This document shows, piece after piece, positions 50,230-58,856 of a DNA stretch of 64,000 nt. The stretch is taken from the NCBI GenBank assembly GCA_020628865.1, contig JAHDEJ010000012.1, forward strand, positions 1 to 64,000. The letters run 5' to 3'. The notes beneath the pieces are model-generated. The model saw only the letters and a program-made list of their open reading frames with translations. It was not told the DNA's origin and ran no database searches. Both the position numbers and the translations under genes were made by a program. The DNA comes from Acidimicrobiales bacterium. GTDB lineage: Bacteria > Actinomycetota > Acidimicrobiia > Acidimicrobiales > SHLQ01. How positions within the stretch are numbered: position 1 is the stretch's first letter; each line of letters begins with the position of its first letter.

Positions 50230-50444
50230 CAGGTCGCGGGGACTTCGTCCTACCGACATCGCTGTTGACACGAGTCTCCAAGTGAGCCGCGCCCGCGACG
50301 TGTCGCGCGATGGCGCCCAGGCCGCCGGCGGATGGACAGTCGACAGATGAGCGATTCGGCGTCGGCCAGCGTTGCGGAACTGCTATCGGCGCAGCAACGG
50401 CGCGGCCCTCGATCGAGGCGCCGCAACCGCTGCTGCTGCCACGA
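50230..50444. other. Gene-free stretch, nothing recognised
   Basis: These 215 bases separate the ends of the convergent Sua5 and beta-helix genes. I see no ORF with coding character, no U-run terminator and no repeat. Confidence 0.5.
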
Positions 50445-51590
50445 CTAGTCCGAGCCGCAGATCGATGCGTCGGGCAGACTCGTGGCGCACGAGTTGTTCC
50501 GGCTTCGCACGTTGGCATCTTCCGCAGCCACAAGGATGTCGACTGTGGAATCGGCAATACCGTTGTCGGACACTCGATTGCCAAACAACACCACTGCACC
50601 CGCAGGGGTTCCGACCGCGTCTTCGATCCGGATTCCCCCCGGATTGGCAGTTGGAGTACCGACGACATTGTTCTCGATGAGATTGCGTTTGACGACAGTG
50701 TTTTGCGCGCCACTGATGTTGACGCCGAACCCGCCGGCCACGAATTCAGGGAACCCGAGATCTTCGAACGGTCGACAGGTCAGATCGTTGCCAACGATGG
50801 TGTTGCCGATGACCCGGTTGTTTGTGGAGACCGTTCCGCCTTGTGACGCGTCGCCTGAAACGAAAACCCCGCCGCAGTTCCCGCTGAGTCGGTTTTGCTT
50901 GATCGTGTTGCCGCTGTTGTTGCCATTCCCCAGCACAATCGCAACGCCCGGCACGTCGGTAACGGCGTTTCGGCGAATGACGCCGTCCTCGCTGCCCCTG
51001 ACGGCAATGATGCCCGTGCAGAAGCTGAAGAGGTGATTGCTTCGTTCGACCCGGTTCCTCAGCAACTTGAAGCCGCTGACGTCGGCCGCGAAAACACCGT
51101 CGCACCCCGCTCCGCGAACCGTGTTGCCGGCAATCACGATGTTGCTGCCGGAGAGAACACCGATGGCTGAGCCCGGTGCGTCCTCGATCGTGAACCCGCT
51201 CACCTGGACATCGCGGATCGATCCGCTTCCTATGAGGAGGCCCGTTTCCGCCTCGATCGTGACCTCCGCACTGACGCAGATCGACAGCGGCAGCCCGAGC
51301 TCGCGGCACGGCGTCTCGGCATCCTCGGGGGTGCGGATGATGGTGCCCGGTCGTCCTCGCAACGTGATTCCGTCGCGGTCAATGTGCAGCGCCTCTTCGT
51401 AGATGCCGGGGCGGACGACGATCGTGCTGTACGGCGGAGCGTCATCGAGCGCCGATTGGATCGACTCACCTGCTCGTACGACGATCCTCTGAGGACCGGC
51501 CACAGCGGCGACTGGTTGGAGTGTGGCAAACAGCGCCAACACCAGTGCAATCGCGACCACGGGCGCGAAGGTTCGTTTTGTTGGGGACAT
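50445..51590 (-). CDS. Secreted right-handed beta-helix protein
   Basis: A 381-residue exported protein. The signal peptide is MSPTKRTFAPVVAIALVLAL onward, cut near AVAG. Then come repeats of about 22 residues with stacked N/V/I patterns (GSNIVIAGNTVRGAGCDGV, NRVIGNTIVGND, NTVVKRNLIENNVV), a pectate-lyase-like NosD/parallel beta-helix. Early sequence RAGESIQSALDDAPPYSTI is the usual opening of such folds. The enzyme activity, if any, is unknown. AAAGGA nine bases before the ATG supports the start. Confidence 0.85.
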   Translation of the reverse strand: MSPTKRTFAPVVAIALVLALFATLQPVAAVAGPQRIVVRAGESIQSALDDAPPYSTIVVRPGIYEEALHIDRDGITLRGRPGTIIRTPEDAETPCRELGLPLSICVSAEVTIEAETGLLIGSGSIRDVQVSGFTIEDAPGSAIGVLSGSNIVIAGNTVRGAGCDGVFAADVSGFKLLRNRVERSNHLFSFCTGIIAVRGSEDGVIRRNAVTDVPGVAIVLGNGNNSGNTIKQNRLSGNCGGVFVSGDASQGGTVSTNNRVIGNTIVGNDLTCRPFEDLGFPEFVAGGFGVNISGAQNTVVKRNLIENNVVGTPTANPGGIRIEDAVGTPAGAVVLFGNRVSDNGIADSTVDILVAAEDANVRSRNNSCATSLPDASICGSD

Positions 51591-51666
51591 CGTCAAGATT
51601 CCTTTCGTTGAGGTGAGATGGATAGTCCCCGCACGGTGTTGCAGTTCAGTTGCAACCGATACCGGC

Positions 51667-52344
51667 TTACGTGGAAGGGATGTCCAGGTCGAACTCGAAA
51701 CGGAAATTCGGCGCTGGAAGATCGAGGCCCGGCTGCACGCTCGCATTGAGCCCGGTCTCGATCTCGAGGACCTGGCCCGCAGCGCCGCGATAGATCCCGG
51801 ATCCGCCGGTGACCGCCCGGAGCGAGTCCTGTAGCCCCTCGTTTGTCGCCTCGAGCCCGGCGCTCGTCAGCGTGTCGGGCGGAAAGAGCCGATCCGGACG
51901 GATCAGGCCAAAGATGAACTCCTGGTTGCTGATGATGTGAGGTTCGGGTCGGGTGGCGCTGCTGATGATGTGTCCCCGACACATCCAGTGGCCGATCGCG
52001 CCCTCCGAGGTCGGCACGAAGCCGTCGCCTTGGATGGTTCCCTCCGGATAGATGTAGCCCTCGGTCCAGAACATCGAGCCACGCAAGTCGCTCGGGTCGA
52101 GGTTCGCATCGGGGAGCAACGCCGGAGCCGGAAAGAGACGGAAGGTCTCACCGATTGCGGCGACATCGACCACCAGGCTCTTCGTAGTGGCGCTGGCGCC
52201 GTCCGACACCGCGATGCCGGCGCCGAGGCCGGCGGCCGCACCGACTGCTCCTGCAGTCAGTCCGAGCGCTGCGCGACGGCCGACGCCAGGCTCGCGTGTG
52301 CCTTCATGGTGTTCCAGTCCTTCTGGGCTGTTGGTGGGTGTCAT
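51667..52344 (-). CDS. Tat-exported barrel protein, allene-oxide-cyclase-like
   Basis: A 225-residue exported protein. The N-terminus has a twin-arginine signal (GRRAALGLTAGAVGAAAG). The mature part has beta-barrel features, and AVTGGSGIYRGAAGQVLEIE matches the GGTGxYxgaxG signature of the allene oxide cyclase/dirigent barrel family. That family in bacteria is poorly studied. The ATG at 52344 is chosen because it precedes the signal. It follows the giant regulator gene by eight bases and is probably cotranscribed with it and the beta-helix gene. Confidence 0.7.
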   Translation of the reverse strand: MTPTNSPEGLEHHEGTREPGVGRRAALGLTAGAVGAAAGLGAGIAVSDGASATTKSLVVDVAAIGETFRLFPAPALLPDANLDPSDLRGSMFWTEGYIYPEGTIQGDGFVPTSEGAIGHWMCRGHIISSATRPEPHIISNQEFIFGLIRPDRLFPPDTLTSAGLEATNEGLQDSLRAVTGGSGIYRGAAGQVLEIETGLNASVQPGLDLPAPNFRFEFDLDIPST

Positions 52345-52352
52345 CGTTGCTC

Positions 52353-55300
52353 CTATTCGGTGGTCTCGGGATTGGGGGCAGGCCACTGGTCGCAGGTGGT
52401 GGGTGCAGCGTCGTTGGGAGATCCATAGGCGGCCCATTCGGTTGTCGACAGGTTTCGGCCAGCAGCAGCGCAGGCGAGTTCGACCCAGGTCGCTGTGTCG
52501 AGGTTCCAGATGAGCGCGTCGTCGCCAACGATGGAGGTTGCTGCGGCGCCGTCGGCTGAGACATTGACCGATGCACCGACGTCGCCTGGGAACGCTTCGC
52601 CGATGAGCGTGCCGGACGCGAGATCGAAGAGTCGTGGTCGCGAGTCCACAGATGTGACGACCTGCTCGCCGCTTTGCGGAAACCCGATCTGGTGAAACCC
52701 GGACACACCTTGAGGGGCATCAACGAGCGCTGTGCTCGTCGGCTGAAGACTCTCGGCATCCCGGACGATCACCGTCCCTGTCTGGCCAAACGTGAGCAGC
52801 CATTCTCCGTTAGGGCTGTACGCAACGTGAATCACCTGTCCCGCGCCGCCGGAGAGGGTTCCGATCCGGGACCAAGTGGCTGTTTCCCATACGTGTGAAA
52901 CGCCGTTGTCTGCGGCTGCGGCGAGGTACCGGCCGTCGGGACTGAAAGCGACACTCACGACGTTCGTTTCCGCAGCGCCGTCTTGTGGCACGAAGTCATC
53001 CAGTTCCGTGAGGATCGAGCCCGTTCTACGGTCGACGATTCTCAGGACGGCAGGTCCCGGTTGCCCCATCCCGATGGCAACGAGAGGTTCCGTCGGACTG
53101 ACTGTTCCTGACCATGCGTTGAACGCTTCGGCCAAAAACCCGGTTGGTGCGAGCTCATCCACGGTGAGCCCGATGAGTTCGCCGCCCGCCTCTGTGGTCA
53201 GAGGGCCGTACAGGTCGGGTAGGAGGCGCTCGGTGCGCTCGGTTCTACGTGCCGGCCGCGTTCCAGTGAGATCCCAGAGCGCGGACTCTAATGGTGTTGT
53301 CAGGTCCAACGTGGTGACGAACGAGCCGTCAGCCGACACGAGTGCTTCGAATGGTTCTGACATGTTGATGGAGCGGGCGAGGAGGCGGGAGCCGTCCGTC
53401 GCGAACAGGTCGATGCCTTCGGTGGCAACCGCGATGATCTCGCCGTTGGGAGAAATCGCCACGTCGTAGCCGTTGTTGCGAACTCCACCTTGGATGTCGA
53501 CATTGAGTACGTGTTCGCCGTCGGCCGTCTCGAGTTGAATTTCCCCGAGCGGTAGCCCAAGGCTCACCAGGTCGCCCCCGCCACGGAGTTGGAATCCATC
53601 CAACGCGAGCGGCGCCTGATGCTCGGACACCAACTGTTCGCGCGTCAGCTCGCCGCTGGACGGACGCCACCATTGCCGATAGCTGCCCACCGCCAACTGG
53701 ATCTCGTCAGGGCCCGTCCAGACGAGACCTGACGGACGCCCAAGCGTGCGCGCTGCCCGCGTGATCGAGGGGCGATCGACGATGAGCTCGTCGAGCACTG
53801 CCAGGTGTCCTGCATCGAGCATGCGCACCTTGAAGCCACCAGCTGACGCGATGATCATGCCGGTCGGGTCGAAGGCAAGGCTCCGCACACCGATCGGAAA
53901 CGTGCTCGGTTCGTGTGCGGCAGCCTCAGGAATGTCGAGTTCCTCGGGGAGATCGCTTGGGTCGACCTCAGGATGGGCAGTGAACGGCCCGGCTCTGCGT
54001 TCGCCGTTGTTCGTGTCCCAAACGCTCACCGCGCCCAAGCGATCACCAAGGGCAAGGTCGTGGCCGTTGGGTGCGAAGCTCAACGCCTGGACGATTGCGC
54101 CACTTTCGATCGAGCGACGCAGCTCACCGTCTTGGTCGAACACGTGCACGGTTCTGTCGGCGGTTGCGACGGCCAGGCGCGTTCCGTCGAGGTTTGTTGC
54201 CATTGTCCCGTTGAAGGACAACTCGATCTCCGAAATCCGTTCGGCGGTGCTCACGTCGAAGAAGTCGATGCCGTTGGGGTGGCCTGCAGCGATCGTGTCG
54301 TGCGCGATCCACTCCACTGCGACATAGCTCCGATCGCCACCCAGCGTTCCAAGGAACGGGCCAAGACGGACGAGTACCTGTTGCAGACCGCCAAGGGTCT
54401 CCACGCCGGGCTGTCTTCGGTACGCCTCGAGTGCAAGCAGGAGGGCCGCTGTTCGGTCGATGTCCACGAGCCGCACCGCCTCTGCGGTCAATCGACGCGT
54501 CTCAGCGGAGTTCCGCGCGGCGATGGCCTCTTCTCCTCGTGCTATTGCCGTCGTTTGTGCCCGAATTGCCAACCCGACCGCGGCAAGCGAGATGACGAGC
54601 AAGCTCGCAATAATCACCAATGCTCGCTTCGTCCGTCGATGCTGTCGCTCAGCTTGCAACTGTTCGCGTCGTTGATGGCCGAGGCTCGCGTGGATGAACG
54701 TCCGCTCTTCCGAGTTGAGCAGCCGTGGAGCGGCACGTGCGACCTCGCTCGCTGCGGCGAGGGCCGAGCCCCGAAGGAGCTCGTCGTCTCTTCTCCCACC
54801 TGAATGCCACGCAGTTCTGGACTGACTGATTCGATCCACCGTCCTGATGAAGTCTGCGTCTGACTCGACCCAGCGACGAAGCCTTGGCCATCGCGAGATA
54901 AGTGCCTCATGTGCGAGTGAGATCGTTCCGCCGCCGGCAACCTCATCGAAGTCGAGCACGAGCAGACGGGCGGCGACGAATGCGTCGGCAACCTGACTTG
55001 ACCCGTCGTCGAGTTCGTTCAGGGGTGCGGTTCGTCGGGTTGGGCGGGATTCGTTGAACCTGATCAAGCGTCCGAACAGCGTGCGTGTCGCGTCCTGCTC
55101 GGCGCGACTGAGCGTGTCGTAGACGGTCTCTGCGCGGCGAGCCACCGCTCCTTCCACGCCGCCAAGCTCCTCGAGATCCTGCTCAGAGATCCGTGCGCCA
55201 TCGATCCGATTCGTCAGTTCAGTGAGCGCGAATTCGACCAGCGGAAGTGCACCGGGTTCGCGCAGCCCGGTGTCAACCAGCTCGTGCACGACGGCCGGAT

Positions 55301-56636
55301 CGATGCCCAACCCGACTGCGGTGGCCGGGCCGAGGATCACCTGCTCGAGCTCGCTCCTGTTGAGCGCTGGTAGGGCGATGGCACTCGTTGCGATGACCCG
55401 TCCGAGGAGGGGGTCGCTGAGAGGACGGTCGAACAGGTCGGCTCGGATCGTTGCGAGAACTCTCAGGCGAGATGACGGTCGGGCGAGTTCTTCGGAGAGG
55501 TAGGTGGCGAACGGTTCGAACTCGTCGGGTGTGCTGAGTGTGTAGAGCTCTTCGAGTTGGTCGACGACCAGCATGCAGTCCGTTCGATCGTCGACCGTCG
55601 CCATTCGGCGCTGGAGCGCAGCCCAGGGTTGACGACCGGGGGTCATCACCTCCACACGGGCGTCGTGGTTCTGGCTTCGTCGATAGACGTCCAGGACGCC
55701 GGCCTTCACGACGCTCGACTTGCCGGAGCCGGAGGGTCCCACGATGGTCACCAATCGGGAATCTCGGAGCCGTTCGATGATCGTGTCGGTGAAGGCGTCG
55801 CGGCCGAAGAAGTCGGCTGCGTCGGCGAGGTCGAAGGACTTGAGACCCTTGTATGGGTTTCGCCGCGGCAAGACGAGGTCAGGGTTCGCGTGGTGGACGT
55901 CGGCGACCTCGCCTCGAATGATTCCTGCCTCCAGTGCCGAGAGTTCGGGGCCGGGCTCGAGCCCGGTGTGTTCGGCGAGCTCGGTTCGGTAGCGCTGAAA
56001 CGCCCGGCTCGCCGCTATCGGACCGTGCAGCGCATTCCGGGCCCGTAGGTCGAGGCTGCGGAGGTTCTCGCGCTCTGGATGTCGATCGATGACTGGCCGA
56101 AGCACGTGCAGGGCAGTTTCGGGGTCGCCGCGCTCCAGCGACAGCAGTGCGAGGGAGCTTGCGGCGGCCACATGCGCCTCAAGGAGCCGATTCACCGCAT
56201 GGAGGGCCCACGGTCGGTCCGCCAGATGGCCGTAGGGCTCGCCGGTCCAGCGCACGAGCGCCTGGGTGAGCGCCCGTCGTGCTGCGTCTGGTGTCCCGTC
56301 ATCGGCGAGGGCTTGACCCTGGTGCACGAGCTGCTCGAATTGTTCGGAATCAAGTTCCTCGTCGGCCACCTGAAGTCGGTAGCCGGGACGGACGGAGACG
56401 AGGCGTTCTTCGCCCACGACTCGACGCAACTTGGACACATACGTTTGGGTCGTGCGCTCTGCCCGCTCTGGCTCGGACTCGCCGTCCCATAGGATGTCCA
56501 CGAGTTTGCTCAGCGGAACGATGTCGTTGCGATTCGCCAGTAGAGCGGCGAGCAGCGTGACTTGGCGGGGGCCGCCGATCTTGACGGGTCGGCCGTCCTC
56601 GCTGATCGAGATCTCACCCAAAACACGAAACTGCAC
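52353..56636 (-). CDS. Giant SARP-type regulator: wHTH/BTAD - nSTAND ATPase - membrane segment - WD40
   Basis: A 1427-residue protein. Residues 1-90 are an OmpR-like winged helix (MQFRVLGEISISEDG, TYVSKLRRVVGEERLVS), and 95-240 a BTAD repeat domain, the AfsR/SARP layout. NPYKGLKSFDLADAADFFGR opens an nSTAND-type NTPase with Walker [10 protein letters not shown] (about 299) and Walker B CMLVVDQLEELY. A membrane segment lies at about 672-692. The rest is a WD40-like propeller ending in ACAAAGRNLSTTEWAAY, common to such proteins. It may sense a signal outside and control the downstream exported genes. The start is GTG at 56636. Confidence 0.9.
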   Translation of the reverse strand: MQFRVLGEISISEDGRPVKIGGPRQVTLLAALLANRNDIVPLSKLVDILWDGESEPERAERTTQTYVSKLRRVVGEERLVSVRPGYRLQVADEELDSEQFEQLVHQGQALADDGTPDAARRALTQALVRWTGEPYGHLADRPWALHAVNRLLEAHVAAASSLALLSLERGDPETALHVLRPVIDRHPERENLRSLDLRARNALHGPIAASRAFQRYRTELAEHTGLEPGPELSALEAGIIRGEVADVHHANPDLVLPRRNPYKGLKSFDLADAADFFGRDAFTDTIIERLRDSRLVTIVGPSGSGKSSVVKAGVLDVYRRSQNHDARVEVMTPGRQPWAALQRRMATVDDRTDCMLVVDQLEELYTLSTPDEFEPFATYLSEELARPSSRLRVLATIRADLFDRPLSDPLLGRVIATSAIALPALNRSELEQVILGPATAVGLGIDPAVVHELVDTGLREPGALPLVEFALTELTNRIDGARISEQDLEELGGVEGAVARRAETVYDTLSRAEQDATRTLFGRLIRFNESRPTRRTAPLNELDDGSSQVADAFVAARLLVLDFDEVAGGGTISLAHEALISRWPRLRRWVESDADFIRTVDRISQSRTAWHSGGRRDDELLRGSALAAASEVARAAPRLLNSEERTFIHASLGHQRREQLQAERQHRRTKRALVIIASLLVISLAAVGLAIRAQTTAIARGEEAIAARNSAETRRLTAEAVRLVDIDRTAALLLALEAYRRQPGVETLGGLQQVLVRLGPFLGTLGGDRSYVAVEWIAHDTIAAGHPNGIDFFDVSTAERISEIELSFNGTMATNLDGTRLAVATADRTVHVFDQDGELRRSIESGAIVQALSFAPNGHDLALGDRLGAVSVWDTNNGERRAGPFTAHPEVDPSDLPEELDIPEAAAHEPSTFPIGVRSLAFDPTGMIIASAGGFKVRMLDAGHLAVLDELIVDRPSITRAARTLGRPSGLVWTGPDEIQLAVGSYRQWWRPSSGELTREQLVSEHQAPLALDGFQLRGGGDLVSLGLPLGEIQLETADGEHVLNVDIQGGVRNNGYDVAISPNGEIIAVATEGIDLFATDGSRLLARSINMSEPFEALVSADGSFVTTLDLTTPLESALWDLTGTRPARRTERTERLLPDLYGPLTTEAGGELIGLTVDELAPTGFLAEAFNAWSGTVSPTEPLVAIGMGQPGPAVLRIVDRRTGSILTELDDFVPQDGAAETNVVSVAFSPDGRYLAAAADNGVSHVWETATWSRIGTLSGGAGQVIHVAYSPNGEWLLTFGQTGTVIVRDAESLQPTSTALVDAPQGVSGFHQIGFPQSGEQVVTSVDSRPRLFDLASGTLIGEAFPGDVGASVNVSADGAAATSIVGDDALIWNLDTATWVELACAAAGRNLSTTEWAAYGSPNDAAPTTCDQWPAPNPETTE

Positions 56637-56806
56637 GCCGAGCTCACGCCCCCACCAGTTGCCGCCGGTCTCGTTTTACATCATCGGCGAGTCTGATGAC
56701 GTGGGTCCTCAAGGCGACCATCGTTGGAGTCCTTTCTCGTCGTGGGGAGAATGGACGGTCGATGTTGCAGCAACGTTGCAACCGATCTTCGCAAAGGTGA
56801 GGCGGC

Positions 56807-57574
56807 CTAGCGACTGCGGTGCTCCCATCGTTCAGCGGCGAGGAAGGCTGCGCCGAGCAGTACGAGCCCGACCCCAGTGACAGCCACCGGGGCACTGCTG
56901 CGGCCAGTGAGCGCGAGCTCTTCGACTTCTTCGACTGCGGGTTTCACCTCGACCGGCACCATCGTGGTCGGCGGGCTCACCGCATCGGTGGTCGGAGGGA
57001 GGACGACGACCGTGGTGGGCGGCGTGGTCGCCGGTGGCACGGTGCCGATCGGCCCGCCGATCTGCGGAGGTTCCGTCGTGGCCGGCGGGGCGACGATCGA
57101 CGGGGTGAAGCCGATGCAGTCGACGTTGACCGAGTTCACCCCACCCTCGCGGAGGTGGTGCGCCGAGATAGCAGTTGCGGCGTCCAGCTCGACACCGTCC
57201 ACCGTCATCGTCACCTGCGTCTGGTCGGCGGGAACGTCGGGAGTCGGTGGCGAGCTGTAGCCGTTGTCGAGCGTGAAGTACCACTGTTCCTGGGTCTGCT
57301 CCACCTGGTAGTTGGCAGACGGGTGATTGTCGCTCGCCTCCATCGTGATGTCGTAGACGCCGGCAGGAAGCACGATGGCGAACGGCCCGGCGCTGTCACT
57401 GATGCCGTCGTTGAGCAGGCGCGTGCCGGCGAACCCGAAGCTGTAGTCGCCGCACCCAACCGAGTCGGCCGCGCCGGCGAGGCCGGTCGAGGTGAGTGCG
57501 ACACCGGCGATGATCGTCACGACAGCGACGGCTCGACCGAACGCAGGAATGTGAAGAGTGGTTCGTGGACCCAT
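56807..57574 (-). CDS. Secreted surface protein with an LPxTG-like C-terminus
   Basis: A 255-residue exported protein. The signal peptide (HIPAFGRAVAVVTIIAGVAL) is followed by a domain of about 120 residues with two or three cysteines. A Thr/Pro-rich stalk (ATTEPPQIGG..PPATTPPTTVVVLPP) comes next, then LALTG, a hydrophobic segment and a WEHRSR tail. This matches a sortase sorting signal with LALTG in place of LPxTG. The ATG at 57574 is the start. It lies upstream of the giant regulator, with 170 bases between. Confidence 0.75.
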   Translation of the reverse strand: MGPRTTLHIPAFGRAVAVVTIIAGVALTSTGLAGAADSVGCGDYSFGFAGTRLLNDGISDSAGPFAIVLPAGVYDITMEASDNHPSANYQVEQTQEQWYFTLDNGYSSPPTPDVPADQTQVTMTVDGVELDAATAISAHHLREGGVNSVNVDCIGFTPSIVAPPATTEPPQIGGPIGTVPPATTPPTTVVVLPPTTDAVSPPTTMVPVEVKPAVEEVEELALTGRSSAPVAVTGVGLVLLGAAFLAAERWEHRSR

Positions 57575-57666
57575 GCCGTCATCGTGCTGGACTGCCCTCC
57601 GTGGCAGCAGGGACAAAGGTCCCGACGATGCGTGGCCGCTCCCAAACCCACGTCATCACTGCAGCC

Positions 57667-57706
57667 AGGGGTCTGACCCCCAGATGCGACGAGGGGTCAG
57701 ACCCCT
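57667..57706. terminator. Hairpin of the GGGTCTGACCCC family (copy 3)
   Basis: A perfect 14-bp stem, AGGGGTCTGACCCC with GGGGTCAGACCCCT, and a 12-base loop. It lies seven bases beyond the 3' end of the tRNA remnant. Confidence 0.6.
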
Positions 57707-57713
57707 GATGCTG

Positions 57714-57763
57714 TGGCGCCCCCGGCATGATTCGAACATGCGACGCACGGTTTAGGAAACCGT
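57714..57763 (-). tRNA. 3' half of tRNA-Arg(CCT): attachment-site remnant
   Basis: Read on the minus strand: anticodon arm ACGGT-TTCCTAA-ACCGT (anticodon CCT), a variable loop, a T arm GCATG-TTCGAAT-CATGC, the 3' acceptor strand CGGGGGC, discriminator G and encoded CCA. The D arm and the 5' acceptor strand are not present to the right: sequence beyond 57764 has no GCCCCCG partner. This is what remains when an element integrates into a tRNA gene. The arms ACGGTTT/AAACCGT around AGG would suit a tyrosine recombinase core. Confidence 0.88.
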
Positions 57764-57906
57764 CACTCCGTATCACGGTTTGTTGATATGAAAGGCGAAA
57801 CCCGGGATGAATTCGTATCTATAGCACATCATCATTCCTTCTATACGCATCAAGACACGGAATCATGATCCGTTCGACGCAAAAACGTATCAACGGAAAC
57901 CGACGC
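57764..57906. promoter_or_regulatory. AT-richer end region of the element
   Basis: This region is less GC-rich than its surroundings. It includes a third ACGGTTT (57775-57781), in inverted order with the AAACCGT of the tRNA remnant. It may hold recombinase arm sites. I see no gene in it. Confidence 0.4.
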
Positions 57907-58167
57907 TCACCGCTGGCGGCGTTCGTTGACCTGAAGGCCACCCCAGATGCCGAACCGCTCGGAGATCATCGAGGCATGCATGACGCACCGGCCGCGGACC
58001 GGGCAGCTCTGGCAGATCTTCTTCGCGGTGCGGGAGGACTGGCCTCGTTCGGGGTACCAGAGGTTGACCCACGTTGAGATAGCCATGGTCGGTGGTCGGC
58101 GTGCTGGGTTGCAGCCTCGCGATGGATTCTCCATCCACGTGGCGTCGACGTCGCGGTCCTGATGCAT
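57907..58167 (-). CDS. WhiB-family iron-sulfur regulator (element-borne)
   Basis: An 86-residue WhiB-like protein. CQSCPVRGRC gives the C-x2-C-x5-C trio, FGIWGGL the turn motif, and LWYPERG the usual FFPERG-like segment. The fourth cysteine is in RGCNPARR, 32 residues before CQSC, which is farther than the typical gap of about 14-30. WhiB proteins bind [4Fe-4S] and regulate transcription; phages of Actinobacteria often carry one. The ATG at 58167 comes two bases after the rusA-like stop, so they share a transcript. Confidence 0.85.
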   Translation of the reverse strand: MHQDRDVDATWMENPSRGCNPARRPPTMAISTWVNLWYPERGQSSRTAKKICQSCPVRGRCVMHASMISERFGIWGGLQVNERRQR

Positions 58168-58169
58168 GG

Positions 58170-58571
58170 TCAGGCGTCGAACGTCCAGATGGACAGCTGG
58201 GTCCGGGGCTGGGTGTCGCGGCGGTGGACTCGGAGGGTGAGCTGCTCGACGAGGTAGTCGTCGGTCCAGATGACCCCGTTGCACGAGTCCAAGACCAATT
58301 TCGCGAGATTGTCTACGTCGTTGCGTCGGGCCGTCTTGGTGAAGAACTCGATGTGCACGTAGAACTTGAGGTCAAGGGGCTCGGACGGCGCAAGGCGCCG
58401 GTCCCGCACATACTGCGCGAAGGCCTTCTCGGCGTCTCGAGTTCGCTTCGGCGTGTAGAGGCTGGCGCGCTTCCCCTGGATCCGGGCCTTGGGTCGGCCC
58501 TTGGGGACGGGGTCGCCAGGAACGACCAGGGACCCGAACTTCGTCATCTCATCACGCGAAAGCATCACCAT
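58170..58571 (-). CDS. RusA-family Holliday junction resolvase
   Basis: A 133-residue nuclease. VVPGDPVPKGRPKARIQG is the RusA N-terminal motif, and RNDVDNLAKLVLDSCNGVIWTDD carries the conserved acidic residues (D..N..K..LD and DD) that bind metal. RusA cuts four-way junctions in phage DNA. The start is uncertain: ATG 58571, 58565 or 58547. It is the first gene of the leftward pair. Confidence 0.88.
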   Translation of the reverse strand: MVMLSRDEMTKFGSLVVPGDPVPKGRPKARIQGKRASLYTPKRTRDAEKAFAQYVRDRRLAPSEPLDLKFYVHIEFFTKTARRNDVDNLAKLVLDSCNGVIWTDDYLVEQLTLRVHRRDTQPRTQLSIWTFDA

Positions 58572-58856
58572 ACGATTGAAACATCATGCCAGAACGAGGC
58601 GGAGTTGAGCTACTCGGTGGCCTTGATCCTCAGCGGGTGTCCGCTGTAGTCTGCTTTCAGGGGCAGGGCGGGGTCGGTCCGCACGGATGTAAAGTATCAT
58701 AATACTCGGATTGAATAGTCACTGTCTGGATGCCTTCGCCCTGGGGTCAATCACTTGGACCTATCAATATTCTTTGCTACTATTTGCAGACCGGTCCCTA
58801 TGACCCGCCTTTGGGACCTGAGGCGGCACACGACTTAAGTAGGAGACATACCAGAT
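58572..58856. promoter_or_regulatory. Divergent control region between rusA-whiB and the XRE gene
   Basis: It holds an AGTAT-CATA-ATACT palindrome (58693-58706) that overlaps a minus-strand TATTATGATACT promoter-like run. Rightward, the XRE promoter is at 58755-58783. No ORF with coding character is seen. The layout fits an early-region switch of a phage. Confidence 0.5.
58755..58783 (+). promoter_or_regulatory. Sigma70-type promoter for the XRE gene
   Basis: TTGGAC (58755-58760), a 17-base spacer and TACTAT (58778-58783). The transcript would start near 58790 and carry a leader with a GGTCCC/GGGACC hairpin (58793-58818). Confidence 0.7.

Noticed and set aside
57714-57763. Complete tRNA gene
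   Set aside because: No D arm or 5' acceptor strand can be found within 70 bases to the right. Only the 3' half exists here.
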